From contig JAURWJ010000150.1 of NCBI GenBank assembly GCA_030655015.1, positions 21,028 through 85,027 on the forward strand: a stretch of 64,000 bases of DNA. Reading direction: 5' to 3'. Below the pieces are notes generated by a model that made no database searches, had not been told where the DNA came from, and worked only from the letters and a program-made list of their open reading frames with translations. Each line of letters opens with the position of its first letter. Position 1 is the stretch's first letter. Shown piece after piece: positions 38,394 through 46,498 of the stretch. Both the position numbers and the translations under genes were made by a program. This DNA is from Methylotenera sp. (GTDB taxonomy: Bacteria > Pseudomonadota > Gammaproteobacteria > Burkholderiales > Methylophilaceae).

Positions 38394-40190
38394 TTATTGG
38401 CGCCGTTCTATAAACAAAGAGTTACCCATTATTTTCTTAGCCTGTTTTTTAGCAATTGCCGCAGCACTGGATACATCATGTGCGGAATTAAAGTGGTTGG
38501 AATTGGCAACTACAGCGCCGATTGAAATGCTCATGAGCGGCTGAAAGGTGCGGTTACCTTGACGGTCTTCAACCTCCATCCCACCGCAGTTACGTTCTTC
38601 CTCACTGTAAAACCATTTTGCAGCCTCTGCAAATCGCTCAAGAATTGCATTGCAGCGCTGTTGCCAATCTTGACTTTGAAATAAGACAATAAAATCATCG
38701 CCACCGATATGACCAATAAAATCAATCTCTTCGGCACATTTTTCTTTAAGTAATGTGCCTAATAACTGAATGGCATCATCTCCTTTTTTGTAGCCGTGAA
38801 TATCGTTAAACGGTTTAAAGAAATCTAAATCAAAGTAACACGTCACAAAAGGGGATTTTGCTTGCAAAAGACCATCAATATGTTCATTGATAGGTACGTT
38901 GCCGGGAAGCAAAGTAAGCGGGTTGGCATAACGTGCTGCACTTAATTGCATTTGAGTGAATAAGCGTAACAGGTCATGCCCGCTACCCATGCCAACATAG
39001 AGGCCATTTTCTGTGACGATAAAACCCAGTGAAAGGCAATGCGGATCACTTTGCAACATGAGGTCGCTTAGATCATGCAAGCTAGCAGTTTTTTCTACAA
39101 TGACCGGCCTATTATCCATAATCATGTCACAGGAACTTCTGCCATGCAGTTCGCGGTAATACTGCTTTGAAAATTGGCTTGTAATATGGTGACGGCTGAT
39201 AATGCCAACAGGAGCCCCGTTTTTAACCACGGGGATTGCATTGATTTCCGGCTGAGACTCAAAATAATGCAGCACGACATCGTTAGAGAAATCAGGCGAG
39301 ACGTGCGGCATTTGCTTCACCAAACTTTCTACCGTGATACGCTGGTTGGGAGCATGGATATTACGTACGCTGTGGGTGACGAGGGCTTGTTTTATCTGTG
39401 GCGGTACTTGGTTAACAGGTTGACTTTGTGGTCGGGTGATATGATAACCCTGACCAAAAGCGATGCCTACATCTCGAATGGTGATTAATTCCTCTTCACT
39501 TTCTATGCCTTCCGCAATGATGCGAGCGCCCGATTTTTTGGCAATTTCTTGAATAGAACGTACAAATTGCAGTTTTAACGGGTCGTGATTGATGCCCTGA
39601 ATAAAGTGCTGATCAATTTTTACATAATCAGGGCGCAGCTCCGACCACATGCGCAGTCCAGAAAAACCCTCGCCTAAGTCGTCAATCGCAATCTCAAAGC
39701 CCATGGCTCGATAATAGTGTGCGGCATCGCGTAATAATGCGTAGTCTGTGGTCGCCGCATTTTCTGTAAGTTCAATCACCACTTGTCGCGGGCTAAGGCC
39801 TATCTCTTCAATATATTTGAGCGTTTCACCCACTCTGGAGTCTTTGCCCATTAGAACATCTGGGCTGATGTTAAGGAATATTTTGCCAGACCCTGCAAGG
39901 TTAAAGAATGACTGTAGCACTTCGCGCCGTGCCAAATACTCCAGCTCAGTCACCATGCCATAATTTCTGGCGGTATTAAATAGCTTCATGGGTGAGTGTA
40001 AGGGGCTGTCTGCTGGCCCTCGAATAAGACCTTCGTGACCGATTACCTCAGCGGTTTTCATATCGATGATGGGTTGAAAAACAGCATTTAATCGCTTGCT
40101 ATCAATAATGTCACGCAGTTTGCTCGCGATGTCATCAGCAATAATTTCTTGCGGTTTTTCTTTGCTAAAAATAGAGACAGGTGCATTCAT
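38394..40190 (-). CDS. EAL-CBS-GGDEF protein (cyclic-di-GMP turnover)
   Basis: A 598-residue soluble protein. The EAL domain (about 20-265) has HEGLIRGP for EAL, FLNISP, ELTENA, AIDDLGEG, VKIDQHFI, EGIESEEE and GQGYHI, so its phosphodiesterase residues look intact. A CBS pair follows (about 280-410), then GGDEF (about 430-595) with HIGGDDF in place of GGDEF. This order is seen in YfeA/YegE-like c-di-GMP proteins. A Pho-box-like site lies 46 bases upstream on the minus strand. Confidence 0.85.
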   Translation of the reverse strand: MNAPVSIFSKEKPQEIIADDIASKLRDIIDSKRLNAVFQPIIDMKTAEVIGHEGLIRGPADSPLHSPMKLFNTARNYGMVTELEYLARREVLQSFFNLAGSGKIFLNISPDVLMGKDSRVGETLKYIEEIGLSPRQVVIELTENAATTDYALLRDAAHYYRAMGFEIAIDDLGEGFSGLRMWSELRPDYVKIDQHFIQGINHDPLKLQFVRSIQEIAKKSGARIIAEGIESEEELITIRDVGIAFGQGYHITRPQSQPVNQVPPQIKQALVTHSVRNIHAPNQRITVESLVKQMPHVSPDFSNDVVLHYFESQPEINAIPVVKNGAPVGIISRHHITSQFSKQYYRELHGRSSCDMIMDNRPVIVEKTASLHDLSDLMLQSDPHCLSLGFIVTENGLYVGMGSGHDLLRLFTQMQLSAARYANPLTLLPGNVPINEHIDGLLQAKSPFVTCYFDLDFFKPFNDIHGYKKGDDAIQLLGTLLKEKCAEEIDFIGHIGGDDFIVLFQSQDWQQRCNAILERFAEAAKWFYSEEERNCGGMEVEDRQGNRTFQPLMSISIGAVVANSNHFNSAHDVSSAAAIAKKQAKKIMGNSLFIERRQ

Positions 40191-40235
40191 GGCTTAAGTC
40201 ACTTTGTTAATTTGAGATGACACTAACAAGTAAAT

Positions 40236-40253
40236 GTGACAAAAATGTGAAAC
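40236..40253 (-). promoter_or_regulatory. Pho-box-like site upstream of the EAL/GGDEF gene
   Basis: Read on the minus strand: GTTTCAC-ATTT-TTGTCAC, two direct 7-mers with a four-base spacer, close to CTGTCAT-N4-CTGTCAT (5 and 6 of 7 if the last base may be C). It is 46 bases before the start at 40190. Confidence 0.4.
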
Positions 40254-40373
40254 ATAATCATTTAAATAGGGCGTATAGATAGCTGCGTCAAATAATGCTA
40301 GGTAACTTAGTTTTTAAATTTTTTTGTTGTGTGAATACAACACTATTGCCATTTGTTTTTATTAACTGGTTAT

Positions 40374-40391
40374 CTGTCATCAAATTGTCAC
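40374..40391 (+). promoter_or_regulatory. Pho box upstream of the OprO/P-type porin
   Basis: CTGTCAT-CAAA-TTGTCAC fits the PhoB box of two 7-mer direct repeats spaced by four bases. It lies 73 bases before the porin start, consistent with use as the -35 replacement. Phosphate starvation control of the porin is expected. Confidence 0.65.
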
Positions 40392-40463
40392 ACAAAAATC
40401 ACAAAATCCGTCTTGTTGGAAAACGCAATAAAAATCACTTAAAAAACTAAGAGGGAATTTTAG

Positions 40464-41930
40464 ATGAATTACAAATTACATAGCTTGGTCGCCGCAACTT
40501 TAGCGGGCTCATTCATGTTCGGTTTTGGCGCTAATGCAATGGCTGACTCTACAGATGACATCGTAAATGCACTGATTGCAAAAGGCGTGTTGACGGAAGA
40601 AGAAGGCTCGTTGTTAACAAAGGGTCGCGCTGGCGAAAAAGAAGCTGCTGCTAATAAAGCAAAAGGCGCCGTGACTGCAAAATATAAGGATGGTATCGTC
40701 ATTGGTACTGAAGATGGCAAGAATAGCATTCAAATTAATGGCCGCTTACATGCAGATTATCGTAGTTTTGATTACAGTAAAAGTGACAATGGTAGCAATG
40801 CCGTGAGTGCTACAGGTGCGGATACTTTTGATATCCGCCGTGCACGCATTGGTGCAAAAGTGAAGTTTTTAGATCATTACTCAGGTGAGGTGGTGTTTAA
40901 TGGTACTGGCTCTGCACCAGTATTGGATGTTGCTTACCTTGACATTGCATGGTGGAAACCTGCAACCATTCGTGTTGGTCAATTCAAAATGCCTTACAGC
41001 TTGGAACAACTTACAAGCTCCAATAATATCGACTTTGTTGAACGTAGTTTTGTCGATGCTTATATCCCAGCTAAAGAAACTGGCGCAATGTTGCACGGTT
41101 CTCCTTTTAAAGGCGTTACTTATGGTTTAGCAGCATCTACAGGTCGTGGTCAAAATGGTATTGAAGATGACGTGCGCGTTGATGGTGTTGATGTGATTGG
41201 CCGTGCTACCGTTAACTTGGCCGAAATCATGGACAACAAAGACATGGTGTTGCATGGTGGTTTAGCTTTTTCGGAAGGCGATATCTCAAAAAGCACAGGC
41301 TTAGGTGGTAACCGATCAACAGAAGCGAAGGGTGCCTCGTTCTTTACAGCACCTGTGGTTGCTTCAACTAACTTGGTTGATGCATCGATTGACCGTAGCC
41401 GTTTTGGTTTAGAAACTGCGCTTGCTTATGGCCCATTTAAAGTACAAGGTCAATATTCAAAAACTAACTTTGATTTTGAAACTGCAACTAGAGGTTATGA
41501 CGTTGATGTTAAAACATACTATGTACAGGCATTGTGGACAATCACTGGTGAGTCACACGCTGACCGTTATAAAAATGGCGCTTTCGGTGGCTTAAAACCT
41601 AAAAACAACTTTGACCCAGCTAAGTTGAGTGGCGGTGCATGGGAAGTGGGTGTTCGTTATAGCAGCTTTGACGGCAGTGATTTTGATACTTTAGGGCTTA
41701 ATTCTGTAGCGCCTTTAGATGGTCAAGTAACAACTAAAGCTTCAAAATATACCGAGGCTGATGCATGGACGTTTGGTGTGAAGTTTGTAGCTAACCCACA
41801 TGTGCGCTTTATGTTGGATTATGTGAAAACAGACTTTAATAATCCAATCGGTACTTCTGTAGTGACAGTGAACGGTAAAGAAGAGGATAGTGAAAAGGCA
41901 ATTCTGTTCCGTACACAATTCGCTTTCTAA
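40464..41930 (+). CDS. OprO/OprP-type phosphate-selective porin
   Basis: A 488-residue outer-membrane barrel with a signal peptide ending GFGANAMA before DSTDD. Residues 30-55 (DIVNALIAKGVLTEEEGSLL) form the N-terminal helix usual in this family. DTFDIRRARIGAKVKFLDHYSGE is the first barrel signature, and the protein ends with FRTQFAF, a typical outer-membrane C-terminus. AGAGGGAA precedes the ATG. The Pho box upstream supports phosphate or polyphosphate uptake. Confidence 0.85.
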   Translation: MNYKLHSLVAATLAGSFMFGFGANAMADSTDDIVNALIAKGVLTEEEGSLLTKGRAGEKEAAANKAKGAVTAKYKDGIVIGTEDGKNSIQINGRLHADYRSFDYSKSDNGSNAVSATGADTFDIRRARIGAKVKFLDHYSGEVVFNGTGSAPVLDVAYLDIAWWKPATIRVGQFKMPYSLEQLTSSNNIDFVERSFVDAYIPAKETGAMLHGSPFKGVTYGLAASTGRGQNGIEDDVRVDGVDVIGRATVNLAEIMDNKDMVLHGGLAFSEGDISKSTGLGGNRSTEAKGASFFTAPVVASTNLVDASIDRSRFGLETALAYGPFKVQGQYSKTNFDFETATRGYDVDVKTYYVQALWTITGESHADRYKNGAFGGLKPKNNFDPAKLSGGAWEVGVRYSSFDGSDFDTLGLNSVAPLDGQVTTKASKYTEADAWTFGVKFVANPHVRFMLDYVKTDFNNPIGTSVVTVNGKEEDSEKAILFRTQFAF

Positions 41931-41977
41931 TCTAGGATTGCAATCTCTCCTTGGTGTGGCTTAAACACCACGCTTTT

Positions 41978-42004
41978 AAACCCGCTCTCTGTAGCGGGTT
42001 TTTT
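41978..42004 (+). terminator. terminator after the OprO/P-type porin
   Basis: AAACCCGCT (41978-41986) pairs with AGCGGGTTT (41993-42001), six-base loop, followed by further T residues. A second small hairpin (GGTGT/ACACC) sits just upstream. The remaining 42005-42219 has no other recognised element. Confidence 0.85.
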
Positions 42005-42219
42005 ATTGATAGAGCCTGAACCAGTTATGTATAAAATAATTACCCCCACGCAGATACTTGCCTGTTGGCATATTTAAGTCGTAGTAGAAACTGGGCTTAT
42101 ATTTTATAGGTCAACTTTGTAAAAATTACACACATAACAATGTATGGCTGAAGATTTTTTTAAGGCCTTATTGAAGCGGTCAGTTATAATTCGATCAATT
42201 GATTAGAGTGGAACACTGT

Positions 42220-42858
42220 ATGTATAAACACCCTTCGTTAGACCGCGATAAAATGACGCCACAAGAAGCGTTGGACATTCTGATTGACGGCAATCACCGC
42301 TTTGCTAATAATTTAACGGCGAATAAAGATTTGCATAACTTGGTGATGATGACCAAAGACAAGCAGCATCCTTTTGTTTCCATGTTGAGTTGTAGTGATT
42401 CACGTGCACCGGTGGAAATGTTATTTGATCAAGCCTTGGGTGATGTATTTAGCGTGCGCTTGGCAGGCAATATTGCCTCAGATAAAGCTATAGGCAGCTT
42501 GGAATTTGGCTGTAAATACCTAGGCAGTAAACTCATCGTGGTGCTTGGTCATACTGGCTGTGGCGCAGTAAAAGCGGCGTGTGATAATTTCAAAGATGGG
42601 CATATTGGCGAAATTACCAATTTAATTAAGCCTGCGGTACGTTTAGAAAAATCTATACTTGAGCACCGCAATTCTAGCAATGATGATTTTGTGGCTAAGG
42701 TGTGCGAGCTAAGTGTACAAGTGCAAATGGATGAGATTATGCATACCAGCGACATTTTGCAAGATATGGTTGTCAGCAAGCAAATTGCGATTATTGGCGG
42801 CATTTACGATTTAGCCACGGGTGAAGTGCGTTTTATGCAAAATGCGGTGGGGTTGTAG
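42220..42858 (+). CDS. can: beta-class carbonic anhydrase
   Basis: Interconverts CO2 and bicarbonate. 212 residues with zinc ligands Cys and Asp-Arg in LSCSDSRAP (about 53-61) and His/Cys in GHTGCGAVKAAC (about 111-122). ATG at 42220 gives a normal N-terminus; a TTG at 42199 would add seven residues. It fits a methylotroph that releases or fixes CO2 during formaldehyde metabolism. Monocistronic as far as can be seen. Confidence 0.9.
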   Translation: MYKHPSLDRDKMTPQEALDILIDGNHRFANNLTANKDLHNLVMMTKDKQHPFVSMLSCSDSRAPVEMLFDQALGDVFSVRLAGNIASDKAIGSLEFGCKYLGSKLIVVLGHTGCGAVKAACDNFKDGHIGEITNLIKPAVRLEKSILEHRNSSNDDFVAKVCELSVQVQMDEIMHTSDILQDMVVSKQIAIIGGIYDLATGEVRFMQNAVGL

Positions 42859-42938
42859 GAGGAGCTTTTTAATATGGCGACCCCTACAGAGCTCCTTGCA
42901 GCGTTCGGTTAATCGCGGCTACGTTCTGCTCCTTAGGC

Positions 42939-43280
42939 TTAGCGATGCCCCTCTTTTGCCATGTTGATGCTGTATTTAGGAATTTCAATCACTAAGTCGG
43001 TGTTGCCAACAAGGGCTTGGCATGAGAGCCGCGAGTTAGGCTCTAAGCCCCAAGCTTTATCCAGTAAATCATCTTCTTGGTCGCTGGATGGGTTGAGTGA
43101 TTTAAAACCTTCGCGCACAATCACATGGCAGGTGGTGCAAGCGCAGGCCTGATCGCAGGCATGGTCGATGTCAATATGATTATTTAATAGCACGTCGCAG
43201 ATTGATTCTCCTGTGTTGGCTTCAATCGCGGCGCCTTCAGGGCAGAGTTCTACGTGTGGCAAAATAATGATTTGTGGCAT
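42939..43280 (-). CDS. fdx: 2Fe-2S ferredoxin (ISC-type)
   Basis: A 113-residue adrenodoxin-type ferredoxin with cysteine ligands in HACDQACACTTCHV and a distal Cys in RLSCQALVG. It ends acidic/hydrophilic as usual. It stands alone, not in an isc operon. Probably serves iron-sulfur cluster assembly or an oxygenase. Confidence 0.85.
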   Translation of the reverse strand: MPQIIILPHVELCPEGAAIEANTGESICDVLLNNHIDIDHACDQACACTTCHVIVREGFKSLNPSSDQEDDLLDKAWGLEPNSRLSCQALVGNTDLVIEIPKYSINMAKEGHR

Positions 43281-43379
43281 GTTGGTTCCTAGTGTTCTGT
43301 TCGCACAATAAATCTGTGATTAAAAATTAACGATTAAATTCAATAAAATATAGCTTGTTAAGCTGAGTGTAGCACTCGC

Positions 43380-44174
43380 TTAGTGAGCGGCTTGAGCTAA
43401 ATAGTTGGCAATAGTAACAAAGTCAGCCACGCTTAAATTCTCAGCGCGCTGCTGTGGGTTAATATTAAGCGCGGAAAAGCCGTCATCATCAAGCATGCCT
43501 TTAAGTGTGTTGCGTAATGTTTTTCGACGCTGGCCAAATGCCGCTAGCACCACTTTGGCAAATAAAACTTCATCTGTAGCCACAAATGGCAATATAGCGT
43601 GCGGTACACAGCGCACAAAGGCTGATTCTACTTTTGGTGCGGGGCTAAAGGCCTCAGGCGGCACGGTGAATAGATATTCCATTTGTAAACGATACTGTAA
43701 CATCACGCTGAGTCTGCCATAGGCTGCGGTTGAAGGCTCGGCAACCATGCGTTCAACGACTTCTTTTTGCAACATAAAATGCATGTCAGTAATATGTGAA
43801 ACGTTATCGAGCAGGTGAAATAAAATGGGCGTAGAGATGTTGTAGGGTAAGTTGCCCGTAACGCGTAAATTATCACCCAGGCTAGAAAAATCGAATTTCA
43901 GGGCATCGGCATTGTGTATGTTGATGTTATTTTGTTTGCCGTAACTTGGTTTCACGTATTCTTGCTGCATCCAGGCAATAATGTCACGATCAACTTCTAC
44001 CACATGTAGCTGATTCAGTTTTTGCAATAGCGGTTTGGTTAGCGCGCCCAAACCTGGCCCAATTTCAACCATGAGATCATCAGGCTGTGGTGAAATGGCA
44101 TCTACTAAGCTGGCAATCACGCTTTGGTCTGTGAGGAAATTTTGGCCGAAGCGTTTTTTTGCGATATGTTTCAT
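43380..44174 (-). CDS. ksgA: 16S rRNA dimethyladenosine transferase
   Basis: Dimethylates two adjacent adenosines near the 3' end of 16S rRNA. 264 residues with KRFGQNFLTDQSVI, SAM-binding VEIGPGLGALT (about 36), NLPYNISTPILFHLL (about 110) and the C-terminal domain AFGQRRKTLRNTLKG. Start overlaps pdxA stop (ATGA). Last gene of the lptD-surA-pdxA-ksgA operon. Confidence 0.96.
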   Translation of the reverse strand: MKHIAKKRFGQNFLTDQSVIASLVDAISPQPDDLMVEIGPGLGALTKPLLQKLNQLHVVEVDRDIIAWMQQEYVKPSYGKQNNINIHNADALKFDFSSLGDNLRVTGNLPYNISTPILFHLLDNVSHITDMHFMLQKEVVERMVAEPSTAAYGRLSVMLQYRLQMEYLFTVPPEAFSPAPKVESAFVRCVPHAILPFVATDEVLFAKVVLAAFGQRRKTLRNTLKGMLDDDGFSALNINPQQRAENLSVADFVTIANYLAQAAH

Positions 44175-45169
44175 TGTTTATTTTTTGCGTGTGTAAGTTC
44201 TATGGCTAATGTGATGGCTGCTAGCAAACTGCCAATTTCGATATTACCTGTACCCGCTAAGTCTAACGCGGTGCCGTGGTCAACCGAGGTGCGGATAATG
44301 GGCAAGCCCAGTGTGACATTGACGCCTTCACCAAAGCTGGCATGCTTGAGCACAGGTAAGCCCTGGTCGTGATACATCGCGAGGACGGCGTCAGCTTGGC
44401 TTAAATGATGTTTGGCAAATAGCGTATCTGCGGGTAGCGCACCGATGAGTTGCATGCCTTCTGATCGTAATTTTTCTAATGCCGGGTTAATCACTTCAAT
44501 TTCTTCACGGCCTAAGTAGCCGTCTTCTCCTGCATGTGGATTAAGACCAGCCACCAGAATACGTGGGTTCTGGATGCCGAATTTAACCACTAAATCATGG
44601 TGCAAAATACGAATGGTGGTTTCAAGACTGCTGCGCGTAATGGCTTGCGGCACATCTTTAAGTGCCAAGTGCGTGGTGGCAAGGGCAACTCTCATGCCGC
44701 CGCCAACTAACATCATTACCACCTGAGGCGTGTTGGTTAATTCTGCTAAAAACTCAGTATGGCCGCTAAAGGCAATGCCAGCCTCGTTAATAATGCCTTT
44801 ATGCACGGGTGCCGTGACCATGGCATCAAATTTATTTTGCAAACAGCCTAAAGCCGCTACCTTTAGTGTTCCTAGCACATACGCGCTATTGCGGGCATCT
44901 AGGTGACCCGCAACCACTGGATGATTGACCGCTTGGTGTAAAACCGTTAATGAGCCATCCCCAAGGTGGGTGTGCGTGACCTGTGCATCGTAAGCATTGG
45001 TTTTAAGTGTTAAATTTAACGCTTTAGCCCGCGCTTGTAGCATAACGCTATCGGCAATAACCACTAGTTGTGCGTTGAGTGGTTGGTGTGCCAGCATTAC
45101 GCACAGGTCTGGACCAATGCCCGCAGGCTCGCCAGCGGTAACAACAATGCGGGGTAGCGAGTTATTCAC
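44171..45169 (-). CDS. pdxA: 4-hydroxythreonine-4-phosphate dehydrogenase
   Basis: Pyridoxal phosphate synthesis. 332 residues, with GEPAGIGPDLCVML at the N-terminus, ATTHLALKDVPQAI (about 154), AGLNPHAGEDGYLGREEIEVI (about 206) and metal/active site HDQGLPVLKHASFGEGVN (about 267). It follows surA by 25 bases and overlaps ksgA by four. Confidence 0.96.
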   Translation of the reverse strand: MNNSLPRIVVTAGEPAGIGPDLCVMLAHQPLNAQLVVIADSVMLQARAKALNLTLKTNAYDAQVTHTHLGDGSLTVLHQAVNHPVVAGHLDARNSAYVLGTLKVAALGCLQNKFDAMVTAPVHKGIINEAGIAFSGHTEFLAELTNTPQVVMMLVGGGMRVALATTHLALKDVPQAITRSSLETTIRILHHDLVVKFGIQNPRILVAGLNPHAGEDGYLGREEIEVINPALEKLRSEGMQLIGALPADTLFAKHHLSQADAVLAMYHDQGLPVLKHASFGEGVNVTLGLPIIRTSVDHGTALDLAGTGNIEIGSLLAAITLAIELTHAKNKQ

Positions 45170-45194
45170 AAGATTGAGTGCGTTAGGTAAGGGA

Positions 45195-46493
45195 TTAAAA
45201 CTTATCTTCTAGTCTAAGCTCTACATACGCGCGGTCACGCAGTTCACGTACCCAGTCTTGGTAGGCTTCATCTGCTTTTCTGGTGCGAATTTCCTGACGC
45301 GCTTTAAGGCGGGCAGATTCTTTACTCATGTCTTGTTTGCGGCGCTCAAGCACTTGAATGATATGCCAACCAAATGGGCTGCGGATAGGTTCGCTGATTT
45401 GATTATCTTTAAGCTCGTTCATGGCTTTTTCAAACTGTGGCACCGTGTCGCCAGGGTTTACCCAACCCAAGTCGCCACCATTAGAGGCGGTGCCGTCTTC
45501 AGAGAATTGACGTGCCAGCACTTCAAATTTATCTCCGTTATCAAGGCGCTCTTTAATGCCATCCATTTTTTGTTTACCTTCTGTTTCAGACATAATTTCT
45601 GAAAGCTTGATAAGAATATGGCGCGCATGCGTTTGTTCAATCACCAGGGGCGAGTTGCCACCACGTTTATTAGTGAGCTTTAAAATATGGAAGCCATTTG
45701 GACTGCGGAGTGCAGCAGAAACATCACCTGTCTGCATGGATTTGAGCGCATCTAAAAACAAAGCTGGTAATTGTGTACTGGTTTTCCAACCCAAACTGCC
45801 GCCTTCTAATGCGTTAGGTGCATCTGAAAAGCTGGCTGATACTTTGGCAAAACTGGTGCCTTCTTGCAGCGCTTTGACTGCTTCATCTACTTTTTCTTTT
45901 GCTTTTTGTACGTCTTCAGTGGCGCCTTCTTCTGGCGTGCGAATTAAAATATGTGATATTTCAAATTCATCGGTACTTTCATTGCTGGAGGCTTGAGTAG
46001 TTAAAAAGTTATCAATTTCAGATTCAGTCACGTTAACGCGGCTTTCCACCTCGCGTTCACGTAGGCGGGCAATGGTGATTTCACTACGAATGTCCGCTCT
46101 AAACTTGCGCATGCTAATGCCATCGGCGCTCAAGGCTTCACCAAACTCGGCGAGTGTCATTTTATTTTGTTCGGCAATTCGCTCGATGGTTTTATCTAGC
46201 TGATTGTCATCAACTTTAAGTCCGGTTTGTGCGGCGTATTGTAATTGTAGCGTGTCTGAAATTAGGCGCTCTAAAATTTGCTTACGCAGAATTTCCTGCG
46301 GAGGTAGCTCGGTGCCTTGTTTCGCGAGTTGAGCCGTTACGGTGTGAATGCGGTTCTCAAGCTCTTGCTCAGTGATGACGGTTTGGTCAACAATGGCAAC
46401 GATGCGGTCAAGTTTGACCACTTCGGCTGCCTGCGCATTGAAGTGACTGAAAATAATCAGAGTGCTAAATATAAATTGAATAAAAGTACGCAA
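45195..46493 (-). CDS. surA: periplasmic chaperone / PPIase SurA
   Basis: Chaperone for outer-membrane proteins. 432 residues with a signal peptide (FIFSTLIIFSHFNAQAAE), the SurA N-domain (about 30-150) and two parvulin domains (SHILIRTPEEGATED and ARHILIKLSEIMSETEG starts). lptD ends five bases upstream. Typical operon order. Confidence 0.96.
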   Translation of the reverse strand: MRTFIQFIFSTLIIFSHFNAQAAEVVKLDRIVAIVDQTVITEQELENRIHTVTAQLAKQGTELPPQEILRKQILERLISDTLQLQYAAQTGLKVDDNQLDKTIERIAEQNKMTLAEFGEALSADGISMRKFRADIRSEITIARLREREVESRVNVTESEIDNFLTTQASSNESTDEFEISHILIRTPEEGATEDVQKAKEKVDEAVKALQEGTSFAKVSASFSDAPNALEGGSLGWKTSTQLPALFLDALKSMQTGDVSAALRSPNGFHILKLTNKRGGNSPLVIEQTHARHILIKLSEIMSETEGKQKMDGIKERLDNGDKFEVLARQFSEDGTASNGGDLGWVNPGDTVPQFEKAMNELKDNQISEPIRSPFGWHIIQVLERRKQDMSKESARLKARQEIRTRKADEAYQDWVRELRDRAYVELRLEDKF

Positions 46494-46498
46494 AATAG

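Noticed and set aside
42859-42938. Terminator between carbonic anhydrase and fdx
   Set aside because: Only a six-base GGAGCT/AGCTCC pair with a long loop and no U-tract; too weak.
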